From Bacteroidetes bacterium HGW-Bacteroidetes-8 (lineage in GTDB: Bacteria; Bacteroidota; Bacteroidia; Bacteroidales; UBA932): a DNA stretch of 64,000 nucleotides. The notes under the pieces are model-generated. The model was given only the letters and a program-made list of their open reading frames with translations. It had not been told where the DNA came from and did not search any database. This document shows, piece by piece, positions 34,595 through 43,671 of the stretch (positions are counted from its first letter, which is position 1; the number at the start of each line of letters is the position of its first letter). The position numbers and the translations under genes are program-made. The DNA lies in contig PHCZ01000001.1 in the NCBI GenBank assembly GCA_002840895.1, forward strand, positions 248,001 through 312,000. The letters run 5' to 3'.

Positions 34595-37500
34595 TTACTG
34601 ATTCTTTTCAACCCAAACACGTGCATTTACAAACATCTCTATCCAAGGGGTAACATCGTGTGAGCTCTTCTCATTTCCATACCAGGCCCAGTTGTGAGGA
34701 TAGATACATCTCTCGGGATGAGGCATCATTGCAAGATGTCTTCCGTCGTTGCTGCACACTCCTGCTACCCCCTGCTCAGATCCATTCGGATTTGCAGGGT
34801 AGTCGTTATAGTTATATCTCACGGCAATGTTGTATTTAGACAACTCCTGTGGAAAGACAAATTTCCCCTCACCGTGAGCAACCCAGATACCTAGTGATGA
34901 GCCTTCCAGTGATTTGAGCATCACAGATGGTGAACTCTCAATTGTAACCCCTACAAACGCACTCTCATATTTATGGCTGTCGTTATGATGCATCTTTGGT
35001 GAGATCTCTCCTCTATCTGGAGTAATCAGTCCAAGTTCTGCCATTAATTGACATCCGTTGCATACCCCAAGGCTTAGGGTATCTTCCCTTAGATAGAATT
35101 TCTCCAGTGCTTTTGATGCCTTCTCATTATAGAGAAATGCACCTGCCCAACCTTTGGCAGAACCTAGAGTATCTGCGTTGGAGAAACCACCCACAAACAC
35201 AATAACCTTTACCTCCTCTAAATTCTCTCTTCCGGAAACCAGATCCGTCATATGCACATCCTTCACGGCAAAACCTGCCAGATGTAGAGCCCAAGCCATC
35301 TCCCTGTCTCCATTGGAGCCCTTCTCCCGGATAATTGCTGCAACTGAGCGGCGATTTGAAAAAGCCGGAGTACCATTAAGAGCAGGGGTGTATTTACTTA
35401 ACTTACCACTGAATCCATCAGGGAATCTGAATTTTAACGGCTGACTCTTATAGTTGTTGAATCTTTTTGCGGCAAGCTCTTGAGGTATCTGCTTTGAGTC
35501 AAACAGGTATGATGTACGGAACCAGATATCCCTTAAGTTCTCTATGTTGAATTTGAAATGTTTTTTGTGAAGTTTTATCTCAAGAGTCCGTTTATTACTA
35601 TACTGTCCAATGTTAAATATGGCAACCCCAAACTCTGCTGCTATCTTCTCAACCTCACCCATCATAGAGTTATGAACCTGAACTACAATGGCAGGGCTCT
35701 CTGCAAACAGTAATTTGATGGGATCTCTCTCCTCCATAGAGCTAAGATCTATATACAATCCACCGGAGGCATTGGGAAAGTTCATCTCAAGCAGAGCTGT
35801 TATTAGACCACCTGCAGATATGTCGTGTCCTGCAAGAATGAGCCTCCTCTCTACCAATTGCTGAACTGTAGCAAAACACTCTCCAAAGTATGATGCGCTT
35901 AGAACATCCGGGCACTCATCTCCAAGTTGTGCAGTGACCTGAGCAAATGCACTTCCTCCCAGAGAAAAGCTCCTCTCATTCATGTAGTTGAAAGGGATGT
36001 AAAGAATAGAGCTATCGCTCTCTCTCTCCAGAACCGGCCTCACAATATTTGTGATATCGTTGCTTTGACAGACGGTTGAAACTATGAGTGTGCCCGGAGA
36101 GAGAACCTTCTCACCATCGGGGTATTTTTGAGTCATTGAGAGGGAGTCCTTTCCGGTTGGGATGTTGATTCCAAGCTCAATTGCAAAGTCGCTGGCCCCT
36201 TTGACAGCCTTGTAGAGGCGAGCATCTTCGCCCAGGTTACGGCAAGGCCACATCCAGTTTGCAGATAGTGAAACTCCTTTTATTCCACCATCAATGGGTG
36301 TCCAGATAAGGTTTGTAAGAGACTCCGCAATTGCTACTCTGCTGCCTGCAGCCGAATCTATCATCGCAACAGCAGGGGCGTGTCCGATAGAGGTTGCCAT
36401 ACCCTTTTTGCTTCCGTAACCAATCTCCACGGCTCCCAGGTTATTTAACGGGAGTTGAATCTCACCTACACTCTGTTGAGCGGCAATCAACCCGGTAACA
36501 GAGCGGTCTACCTTGTTGGTGAGCCAGTCTTTACAAGCCACCGACTCAAGCTGAAGAACCTGCTCCAAGTAGTACTCTGCATCATCTTCGTCATACTCAA
36601 GGGGGTACCACTTTTCGCTAACACTCATATCCTCCATTATGGTTTTTGGAGCAGAGCCGAACATATCTTCAATCGCAAGATCGATTGGCTTCTCGCCGCT
36701 CTTTTTATCTTCCAGAGTAAAGTTTCCTCTTCCGGTTGCCTCTCCAATAACATACATAGGTGCTCTCTCCCTCTGCGCAACCTTCATAAAGGCCTCGGTA
36801 TCCTGAGCCTTCATAACTAATCCCATTCTCTCCTGAGATTCGTTCCCGATTATCTCTTTTGCAGATAGGGTAGGGTCCCCTTTTGGCAATTTACTTATAT
36901 CAATATCACCCCCTGTCTCCTCGATAAGTTCCGACAGACAGTTTAGATGACCTCCTGCACCGTGGTCGTGGATTGAGATAATTGTGTTGTTTTCACTCTC
37001 TGCCAGAGCACGAATTGCATTATAGACCCTTTTTTGCATCTCAGGGTTTGACCGCTGTATTGCATTCAATTCAATTGAGTTATTGAACTCTCCTGTGGCA
37101 ACCGAAGAGACTGCACCTCCACCCATTCCAATTCTGTAGTTATCTCCACCCAGCAAAACGACTTTATCTCCGGGGTGTGGCTTCTTCTTAAAAGCGTACT
37201 CTCTCTTTGCATATCCGATACCCCCTGCAAGCATTATCACCTTATCGTAACCGAACCTGCGATAACTCTCGCTGTGCTCCATTGTGAGAAGAGAACCGCA
37301 GATGAGCGGCTGACCGAATTTGTTTCCGAAATCACTGGCTCCGTTAGAGGCCTTAGTGAGAATCTCCCCGGGTGTCTGGTAGAGCCACTCCCTTGGGTCA
37401 CCATCCTCCCAATCTCTCCCCTCATCTTCAAATCTTGGATATGATGTCATATAGACTGCAGTACCTGCAATTGGGAATGAACCCATTCCTCCGGCCATAC

Positions 37501-38314
37501 GATCCCTTATCTCTCCTCCTGAACCGGTTGCAGCTCCATTGAATGGCTCAACTGTTGTGGGAAAGTTGTGCGTCTCCGCTTTGAGTGATATAACTGTCTC
37601 ACTTTCTATCGTCTTGAATAGTGATGAACTCTCGCCGCTCTCAGGGTAAAAGAGAGGTGATTTTGGCCCCTCAACAAAGGCACAATTATCTTTGTAAGCA
37701 GACACAATCTTATTTGGGTTAGCTGCAGAGCTCTTTTTTATAAGTTGAAAGAGAGTGGACTCCATCTCAACCCCATCTATGATGAATGTGCCGTTAAAGA
37801 TTTTATGACGGCAATGCTCTGAGTTAACCTGCGAGAATCCAAAAACCTCTCCGTCTGTGAGAGGACGACCAAGCTTTTTGCTTAAATCTTCCAGATAAAC
37901 AACCTCTTCCGGGTTAAGTGCAAGCCCCTCCTGAATATTATATGCTTCAATATCTGTGATCTCCAAAACAGGCTCCGGCTGACGCACTATCTCAAAAATA
38001 TCCTGATTTAAACCATTGTACATCCGCTGCAGCATCTTGTCGTGTGGGGCATCTTCACCCTGAGCGGGAAAAAACTCCTCAATCCGAGATATACCTTCAA
38101 TATTCATATTGCGGGTTATCTCTACAGCTGTGGTGCTCCAGGGGGTAATCATCTCTCGCCTTGGCCCTGTAAACCAACCATCTATCTTCTCGTTAAAAAT
38201 TATTTCTGCCCCTGCAAAGAGCCATTTTAAAGCATCTGCACTCTCTTTAGAAATGGTTGAATCTGTTTTCACAGCCAGAACAGGCCCGTTACCGGCACGA
38301 AAGAATGAAATCAT
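34595..38314 (-). CDS. purL: Phosphoribosylformylglycinamidine synthase, large single-chain form
   Basis: Fourth step of purine synthesis: FGAR plus glutamine and ATP to FGAM. The 1239-aa single chain holds, in order, an N-terminal PurS-like domain, a linker (QVNSEHCRHKIFNG), two AIRS-fold halves (SLKAETHNFPTTVEPFNGAATGSGG; GNESQERMGLV; GHDISAGGLITALLEM with LLFAESPAIVV) and a C-terminal amidotransferase domain with Cys in SLGVCNGCQLMAEL and His/Glu in MPHPERC. Bacteroidota use this fused form rather than PurS/L/Q. Head-to-head with folC with divergent promoter boxes. Confidence 0.97.
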   Translation of the reverse strand: MISFFRAGNGPVLAVKTDSTISKESADALKWLFAGAEIIFNEKIDGWFTGPRREMITPWSTTAVEITRNMNIEGISRIEEFFPAQGEDAPHDKMLQRMYNGLNQDIFEIVRQPEPVLEITDIEAYNIQEGLALNPEEVVYLEDLSKKLGRPLTDGEVFGFSQVNSEHCRHKIFNGTFIIDGVEMESTLFQLIKKSSAANPNKIVSAYKDNCAFVEGPKSPLFYPESGESSSLFKTIESETVISLKAETHNFPTTVEPFNGAATGSGGEIRDRMAGGMGSFPIAGTAVYMTSYPRFEDEGRDWEDGDPREWLYQTPGEILTKASNGASDFGNKFGQPLICGSLLTMEHSESYRRFGYDKVIMLAGGIGYAKREYAFKKKPHPGDKVVLLGGDNYRIGMGGGAVSSVATGEFNNSIELNAIQRSNPEMQKRVYNAIRALAESENNTIISIHDHGAGGHLNCLSELIEETGGDIDISKLPKGDPTLSAKEIIGNESQERMGLVMKAQDTEAFMKVAQRERAPMYVIGEATGRGNFTLEDKKSGEKPIDLAIEDMFGSAPKTIMEDMSVSEKWYPLEYDEDDAEYYLEQVLQLESVACKDWLTNKVDRSVTGLIAAQQSVGEIQLPLNNLGAVEIGYGSKKGMATSIGHAPAVAMIDSAAGSRVAIAESLTNLIWTPIDGGIKGVSLSANWMWPCRNLGEDARLYKAVKGASDFAIELGINIPTGKDSLSMTQKYPDGEKVLSPGTLIVSTVCQSNDITNIVRPVLERESDSSILYIPFNYMNERSFSLGGSAFAQVTAQLGDECPDVLSASYFGECFATVQQLVERRLILAGHDISAGGLITALLEMNFPNASGGLYIDLSSMEERDPIKLLFAESPAIVVQVHNSMMGEVEKIAAEFGVAIFNIGQYSNKRTLEIKLHKKHFKFNIENLRDIWFRTSYLFDSKQIPQELAAKRFNNYKSQPLKFRFPDGFSGKLSKYTPALNGTPAFSNRRSVAAIIREKGSNGDREMAWALHLAGFAVKDVHMTDLVSGRENLEEVKVIVFVGGFSNADTLGSAKGWAGAFLYNEKASKALEKFYLREDTLSLGVCNGCQLMAELGLITPDRGEISPKMHHNDSHKYESAFVGVTIESSPSVMLKSLEGSSLGIWVAHGEGKFVFPQELSKYNIAVRYNYNDYPANPNGSEQGVAGVCSNDGRHLAMMPHPERCIYPHNWAWYGNEKSSHDVTPWIEMFVNARVWVEKNQ

Positions 38315-38341
38315 AGGAATTAACAGCTATTAATTAAGCCT

Positions 38342-38398
38342 CAAAATTACTCCATTTTGCCCAATTCCCGAAAAATATTTAGTCATATAATAATTTTG
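38342..38398. promoter_or_regulatory. Divergent promoters of purL and folC
   Basis: Minus-strand TAATTTTG (38342-38349) 27 nt before the purL ATG, plus-strand TAATTTTG (38391-38398) 43 nt before the folC ATG; identical boxes in opposite orientation. Confidence 0.55.
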
Positions 38399-38441
38399 TC
38401 CCATTTATTTATGAAATTTGTCATCAATTGGATTTTATAAA

Positions 38442-39743
38442 ATGTTTGATTCCGATAAATACAACCAGGAGATAGAGTATATCTTCCGTCAGTTTCCATC
38501 TTACCAGCAGGTGGGTAAGATTGCCTATAAAGATGGGCTGGAGACAATGATAGAGTTTGACCGTCAGTTAGGACACCCCCACAGAGATTATCCAATAATC
38601 CACGTTGCAGGCACAAATGGCAAAGGATCTGTTAGCCATATGATTACTAGTGCACTTATGAGTTGCGGGGTTAAGGTTGGTCTATATACCTCTCCCCACC
38701 TTTTAGATTTTCGGGAGAGAATCAAAGTAAATGGCGTGATGATCTCAAAAGAGGAGGTTTTGAACTTTATTGTAAAATGGAGAGCTTTTATGAGTGATCA
38801 GAAGCCCTCCTTCTTTGAGATAACCACTGCTATGGCATTTGACCACTTCCGCAGGGAGAGGGTAGATATTGCAGTTATAGAGACCGGGCTTGGAGGGAGA
38901 CTGGATTCCACAAATATTGTAACCCCTTTGGTAAGTGTAATAACCAACATAGCCCTGGACCATACCGAGCAGTTGGGCAACACCATTAGTGCAATTGCAT
39001 CAGAAAAAGCAGGAATTATAAAACACAGCGTTCCGGTTGTGATTGGGGAATATACAACATCTACCAAGGAGATTTTTGAGAGTGTTGCAAACCAAAAAGG
39101 GGCACACGTTGTCTTCTCTCAGGATTCACTATTCTCAGATATAAAGGCAACCGACTATGAGCTGGATCTTAACGGAGATTGTCAGACTCACAACCTGAGA
39201 TGTGTTCTCACAACCCTTTCAGTGCTTTCGTTAAACCCAACCTTTATAAATGTGGTTGGAGAGGGGTGGAGCGACGAAAATATCAGAAACGGATTAAAGA
39301 GTACTGCGATGGCGACAGGGCTTAGAGGCCGCTGGGAGTATCTCTCAAAAGAGCCTCCTGTTGTGTGCGATACAGGACACAATGTAAACGGTCTTACGAT
39401 GGTATTCTCTCAGTTGCGACGCCAGAGCTACAAACGACTTTTCTCGATAGTAGGGTTTGTTGCAGATAAGGATATCGAGAAGATGGTAGGGCTGCTGCCT
39501 GCCGACTCTTACTTTTTCTTTACCCAGGCTAAGATTGCCAGGGCACTTAATGCAGATATCCTGGCATCAAAATGTAAATCTGTAGGTTTAAAGGGGGAGA
39601 TTTGCAATAGTGTTGAGAGTGCAATTATCCGTTTTAAAGAGATTTACAGAGAGGGAGACTATCTGTTCATAGGGGGAAGTACCTTTATTGTTGCCGAAGC
39701 GATAGAATTTTTTGAAAAAAACGCGAATTATTTTGCAAAATAG
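38442..39743 (+). CDS. folC: Folylpolyglutamate/dihydrofolate synthase
   Basis: Mur-ligase-fold enzyme adding glutamates to folates. I place the start at ATG 38442 (MFDSDKYNQEIEYIFRQFPSYQQVG), which matches family N-termini, rather than at a TTG eight codons upstream. It has the ATP loop HVAGTNGKGSVSHMI, the TSPHLLDFRERI motif, ETGLGGRLDSTNIV and the C-terminal GRWEYL...DTGHNVNG pair. 433 aa is usual. Whether it also has dihydrofolate synthase activity is not visible. Confidence 0.94.
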   Translation: MFDSDKYNQEIEYIFRQFPSYQQVGKIAYKDGLETMIEFDRQLGHPHRDYPIIHVAGTNGKGSVSHMITSALMSCGVKVGLYTSPHLLDFRERIKVNGVMISKEEVLNFIVKWRAFMSDQKPSFFEITTAMAFDHFRRERVDIAVIETGLGGRLDSTNIVTPLVSVITNIALDHTEQLGNTISAIASEKAGIIKHSVPVVIGEYTTSTKEIFESVANQKGAHVVFSQDSLFSDIKATDYELDLNGDCQTHNLRCVLTTLSVLSLNPTFINVVGEGWSDENIRNGLKSTAMATGLRGRWEYLSKEPPVVCDTGHNVNGLTMVFSQLRRQSYKRLFSIVGFVADKDIEKMVGLLPADSYFFFTQAKIARALNADILASKCKSVGLKGEICNSVESAIIRFKEIYREGDYLFIGGSTFIVAEAIEFFEKNANYFAK

Positions 39744-39762
39744 AAAAATGAAGATATCTTTG
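39732..39762 (+). promoter_or_regulatory. Promoter of tRNA-Val
   Basis: TTTG (39732-39735), 19-nt spacer, TATCTTTG (39755-39762). Close to consensus; it overlaps the folC stop. Confidence 0.7.
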
Positions 39763-39794
39763 CACTCCCAATCCAATAGGAGTGGGGAATCAAA

Positions 39795-39869
39795 GGGAGC
39801 ATAGCTCAGTTGGTTTAGAGCATCTGCCTTACAAGCAGAGGGTCGGGGGTTCGATTCCCTCTGCTCCCA
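39795..39869 (+). tRNA. tRNA-Val(TAC)
   Basis: Complete cloverleaf: acceptor GGGAGCA/TGCTCCC, D arm TAGCTCAGTTGGTTTAGAGC, anticodon stem CTGCC/AGCAG region with loop containing TAC, T arm with GGTTCGATTCC, discriminator A. CCA is not encoded. Confidence 0.95.
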
Positions 39870-39870
39870 C

Positions 39871-39901
39871 AAAAAAGATGGCCTTTAGGTCATCTTTTTT
39901 T
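39871..39901 (+). terminator. Terminator of tRNA-Val
   Basis: Stem AAAAAAGATG-GCC / GGT-CATCTTTTTTT with loop TTTA and a T7 tract, starting right after the tRNA. Confidence 0.85.
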
Positions 39902-39997
39902 GTGTTTCAACATTTACGGATAGCGGAGTTAGCTTCGTAGTCATATAAATTTCTTATATTAGATGAGATATTTACCTTTTACCAAAAGTAATATTTT

Positions 39998-41227
39998 ATG
40001 AAATTTTTCACACCTCTCATTTTACTGTTGGCGTTATTTGTTGGTCAGATAAGGGGTGGAAATTTTCCAAAAGATACTATAAAACAGGACAAAAGGGGGC
40101 AGTTACCGGGATTTATGCATAACTCCTATTTTGAAGTGGGTGTGGGCTCGATAAATTATCCGTTTTCGGAGAAGTTACTTGAGCCGGGTTTTTTAATATC
40201 GTCAATAACTGTGCGTCACCCTGCTTTCAGACTGGTGCTTCTCGGTACCGATATTAACAAATACATTGCTGCTCAAGTTACCTATATGAGGCCTGTATGG
40301 TGGATTAATTATAAATACCGGGTTAATGGTGAGGCTGCTGCAACCGTTTACAGCCGCTCTGTTTGGATGAATATTGCAGGATTGGTTGTAAAGGCAAAAT
40401 TACCACTTAGTAGCAAAGTTACACTATATTCAGAGGGAGGTTTTGGCCTTATCACCCGTCACGGCATTTCTCACGAAAACGGAGCCACTGTTGTTAAGGA
40501 TATGGTAGCGCCCACAACTACCTTTGGTTCAGGAGTCTATTACGATCTTAGCGATAAGTGGGCTTTACAGATAGCTGCTAATTATACTAGTTCAGTAAAG
40601 AAACATACTCAACCTTACACCACATTCATAGGGGTTGGAGGCAAATATTCATTTAGGCCTTTCTCCGAAGTGAAGATGCATAATGCGACCCAATCAAGTC
40701 GAATTCACCCGAAGCAATGGGTGCAGATAGGGGTTTCAACCAATCTATTTGGTTATAATATAAATGATATTCTTAGAAAGACCTACCTCTTTTGGGGTGG
40801 TGGATCTGAGGTGAGAAACGGCCTGATAATAAGCTATAAAAGAAATTTATTTCACTCTCCAAAGGTCTTTGCAATGGATTTCGGGGTTAATGCAGCATAC
40901 TGGAACACCAATAAAAACAGAGAGAAATTTTTTGCAGTATCGATTTTCCCTGTTTTCAGGATAAATTTTCTTCATAATAAATTGATTGACCCCTACTTTT
41001 TTTATACACTTGGTGGCCCTGCATTTATATCAAGATCTCTACTGGACGGCATTGACACAGGTAAACGCTTTACATTCTATGATGCAATAGGTTTAGGCGC
41101 TTTTTTTGGAGATGAGCGTCAGTTCAACACAGAGATTAAGGTTGCACACTACTCTAATGGAAACATTTTTCCGGAAAATGCCGGAGTAAAGATACCACTG
41201 ACATTTTGTATCGGTTACTGTTTTTAA
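39998..41227 (+). CDS. Two-part outer-membrane protein with PagL-like lipid A deacylase C-terminus
   Basis: 409 aa with a signal peptide (FTPLILLLALFVGQIRGG). The C-terminal ~170 residues look like PagL/acyloxyacyl hydrolase: GLGAFFGDERQFNTEIKVAHYSNGNIFPENAG contains the catalytic His384-x-Ser386 in the conserved HxSNGxxxxNxG pattern, ending in a Phe after CIGYC. PagL removes a 3-O-acyl chain from lipid A in the outer membrane. Residues ~40-215 form a separate set of strands (YSEGGFGLITRHG, FIGVGGKYSF) like a small OmpA-type barrel, so the protein appears to be two barrels in one chain. Catalytic call rests on the motif only. Confidence 0.68.
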   Translation: MKFFTPLILLLALFVGQIRGGNFPKDTIKQDKRGQLPGFMHNSYFEVGVGSINYPFSEKLLEPGFLISSITVRHPAFRLVLLGTDINKYIAAQVTYMRPVWWINYKYRVNGEAAATVYSRSVWMNIAGLVVKAKLPLSSKVTLYSEGGFGLITRHGISHENGATVVKDMVAPTTTFGSGVYYDLSDKWALQIAANYTSSVKKHTQPYTTFIGVGGKYSFRPFSEVKMHNATQSSRIHPKQWVQIGVSTNLFGYNINDILRKTYLFWGGGSEVRNGLIISYKRNLFHSPKVFAMDFGVNAAYWNTNKNREKFFAVSIFPVFRINFLHNKLIDPYFFYTLGGPAFISRSLLDGIDTGKRFTFYDAIGLGAFFGDERQFNTEIKVAHYSNGNIFPENAGVKIPLTFCIGYCF

Positions 41228-41239
41228 CTTATTTTTTTT

Positions 41240-41247
41240 TAAATTTG
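41240..41247 (+). promoter_or_regulatory. -7 box of the TM2-DUF2752 operon
   Basis: TAAATTTG, 43 nt before the ATG at 41291. Confidence 0.45.
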
Positions 41248-41290
41248 TAAGGCAATTGCCTCAGAGCCGACTAACCTAAACTTCAAATAT

Positions 41291-41629
41291 ATGGATGCAC
41301 AAAAAGTTGACATGTTTATTATGACTAATGGAAAGTTCTTTGAACCTCATCAGTTGGCTTACATTAGAGATCGCCTCATTAATTGTGACGATTCAAAATC
41401 TTCTATTCTTTACACCATACAATTTAAAGATCCGGTAATTGTATTGGTAGTCTCTATTCTGGTTGGAGCATTGGGTATTGACAGATTTTTGATTGGAGAT
41501 ACCGGGCTTGGCCTCGGAAAGCTATTTACCTGCGGCGGATTGGGTATCTGGACAATTGTAGACTGGTTTTTGATAATGGGAGCAACCAGAGAGAAGAATA
41601 TGACTCTGTTGCACCAGGTTTTATATTAA
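41291..41629 (+). CDS. TM2 domain membrane protein
   Basis: 112-aa protein with a polar N-terminal ~45 residues and two hydrophobic segments joined by a short turn: IVLVVSILVGALGIDRFLIGDTGLGLGKLFTCGGLGIWTIVDWFLI. The GxxGxDRFxxG motif and the ...GxWxxxDxF pattern define the TM2 domain. The stop overlaps the ATG of the next gene by one base (TAATG). TM2 and DUF2752 proteins are often neighbours; function unknown. Confidence 0.9.
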   Translation: MDAQKVDMFIMTNGKFFEPHQLAYIRDRLINCDDSKSSILYTIQFKDPVIVLVVSILVGALGIDRFLIGDTGLGLGKLFTCGGLGIWTIVDWFLIMGATREKNMTLLHQVLY

Positions 41630-42048
41630 TGCAGCTTAACAGAGATAGGTTATACCTTTTTTTTATTCTCTCTGCTGTAGCCGGTTATATTTGGTTGCTC
41701 ATTAACTCAGGTACAAATCTTTCTCCATCTGGCAATGAGAGTGGCATCTGCTTTATAAAGAGCGTTTTTGGTTTCCCCTGTCCCTCTTGCGGCTCTACCA
41801 GATCTTTAATACATCTCTTTCAAGGTGAGATTGCTGATGCTATCAGATGGAATCCCTTGGGCGTTGTCCTGTTTTTGATAATGACCATTTTTCCGATATG
41901 GATTTTCTATGACTGGATTAGGCATAGGAGTTCATTTTATATCTTTTACAGAAGGGCAGAGTTATTTATACGACATAAATATGTCGCGATAATTTTAGCA
42001 ATATTGCTGATTGCAAACTGGTTATGGAATTTTTATAAGGGCTACTGA
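41629..42048 (+). CDS. DUF2752 membrane protein
   Basis: 139-aa protein with about three transmembrane segments. The DUF2752 signature is clear: FGFPCPSCGSTRSLIHLFQGEIADAIRWNPLGVVLF, with the CPxCGxTR cysteines and the AxxxNPLG helix. Translationally coupled to the TM2 gene. No catalytic role is known for the family. Confidence 0.9.
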   Translation: MQLNRDRLYLFFILSAVAGYIWLLINSGTNLSPSGNESGICFIKSVFGFPCPSCGSTRSLIHLFQGEIADAIRWNPLGVVLFLIMTIFPIWIFYDWIRHRSSFYIFYRRAELFIRHKYVAIILAILLIANWLWNFYKGY

Positions 42049-42067
42049 TTGCTTAATTTTTAATAGC

Positions 42068-43585
42068 TTAGTCGGCAGTTAAACCGGGGTCTGTTTCTAA
42101 TAATCTTTTTTTGAGAGGGTTATATGGAATTGAAAAGAAGAATGTGCTTCCTTCTCCAACAACAGAATCTACCCATATCTTACCCTGAAGTGAGTCTACA
42201 TATGCCTTAACAATTGAGAGACCAAGCCCGGATCCCTCATTTGGACGACTGTTGTCATAATCTGCCTGAACAAATCGATCAAAGATTGCCTCCTGTTTAT
42301 TGAGAGGTATCCCCATACCACTGTCTTTAATGTAAAAGGTTATCTTATCTCCTTTTGTGTAGTTTCCTATCTCAATTGTCCCCTGTGAGGTGAATTTAAT
42401 TGCGTTTCTTATCAGATTGATGAGTATTCCGTCAATCTTATATTTGTCGGTATCAATTAGTGCATCCTCTCCACGCACAGTCTCGTTTAGTATAAAATTA
42501 ATTTTTTTATCTTTTGTCTGTTTGCGAAAGAAATTGAAGTGAAAGTCCATAATCTCCGAAATATTTATAAATGAGTTTGTTACGGGAAGTTGTCCCGCTT
42601 CAATTTTAGATATCTCAATTATATCATTAATTGTGTTGAGAAGCCTCTCTCCGCTGCTCTTTATAATATCAAAATAGAAGTGTCTCTCCTCTCCTGTGAT
42701 ATCCATATCTTCCAAAATGCTCAAAAAACCCAGGATTCCATTCATAGGAGTGCGGATTTCGTGGCTCATATTTGCAAGAAAAGCAGATTTCAGACGGTCG
42801 CTCTCCTGTGCCTTCTCTTTGGCCTTGGTTAGCTCCTCAATAGCTGAGTGCTTTTCGCTAACATCCTCAAAAATTCCAATACAACCGGAGATCTTGCCCT
42901 CTTTATTGAATTGAGGAGCGAAACTTCCTTTGACATATGTTTTTTTTCTGCCTGTTACAGACTCATAAGCACCTTCGTAGTATGATGTACGGCCGTTTAT
43001 TGCTTCTGAAACTGTTCCAATCATCTGTGAATCTTGGACGTTGCGTAATATGTTAAACCCTATAAGATCGTTGTAGGTAGTTCCTAATATGTTTAAAAAC
43101 TCCTGATTGGCATCGATGATGTAACTCTGAGGATCTATCTGCACTATTCCAATCGGTGAAAAATTAAATATTGTCTTATAGCGCTCTTGATTATCAAGTA
43201 GTTGCTTTTCACTTTTCTTGTTCTCTGTTATATCCTCAATGAATAGTGTGAAAAACCCTCTCTCTGTAGAGAACGCAAAGGTTCTGAGTATTCTCTCTCC
43301 ATCCGGTGTCTGATATTCAAAGACTTTACTTGCGCCATTAAGTGCAATTTCACCGTAATCTTTTACTCTCTTATCTAACTCCTCCCTGCCCAAAGCTGCA
43401 CCCACCTCTCTGAAAGACCTTCCGATAACATCTTTTGCCCTTGAATTGGTTAATCTTTCAAATAGAGAGTTTACTTCAATAAAGATATAGTCCAGAGGAG
43501 CCCCGTCCCCGTCAGAAACGATCTCAAAGTGAGCATATCCAAAAGGGGCGTTGTGAATAATCGATTTGTATGATTCGTTTTTCAT
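42068..43585 (-). CDS. PAS-domain sensor histidine kinase, cytoplasmic
   Basis: 505 aa without transmembrane segments. Two PAS domains (about residues 5-120 and 130-245), a short coiled coil, HisKA with the phospho-acceptor His in NMSHEIRTPMNG, then HATPase_c with LINLIRNAIKFTSQG (N box), DSGMGIPLNKQ (G1), EGSGLGLSIVKAY (G2) and a final GEGSTFFFSIPY. No receiver domain follows and no response regulator gene is adjacent, so its partner is elsewhere. Its kinase core is clearly similar to that of the hybrid kinase at 61836-63920. Confidence 0.92.
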   Translation of the reverse strand: MKNESYKSIIHNAPFGYAHFEIVSDGDGAPLDYIFIEVNSLFERLTNSRAKDVIGRSFREVGAALGREELDKRVKDYGEIALNGASKVFEYQTPDGERILRTFAFSTERGFFTLFIEDITENKKSEKQLLDNQERYKTIFNFSPIGIVQIDPQSYIIDANQEFLNILGTTYNDLIGFNILRNVQDSQMIGTVSEAINGRTSYYEGAYESVTGRKKTYVKGSFAPQFNKEGKISGCIGIFEDVSEKHSAIEELTKAKEKAQESDRLKSAFLANMSHEIRTPMNGILGFLSILEDMDITGEERHFYFDIIKSSGERLLNTINDIIEISKIEAGQLPVTNSFINISEIMDFHFNFFRKQTKDKKINFILNETVRGEDALIDTDKYKIDGILINLIRNAIKFTSQGTIEIGNYTKGDKITFYIKDSGMGIPLNKQEAIFDRFVQADYDNSRPNEGSGLGLSIVKAYVDSLQGKIWVDSVVGEGSTFFFSIPYNPLKKRLLETDPGLTAD

Positions 43586-43671
43586 TGAGTTTAGATTTGA
43601 CGACTAAGATAAGAAAAACCTTGCTTAGTAAGCTTTTTTGTACCTTTACGGCTCATCAAAAAGCACCAAAA

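Noticed and set aside
43570-43671. Upstream start of the S9 peptidase
   Set aside because: It overlaps the divergent kinase gene and hides the clear signal peptide beginning at ATG 43672.
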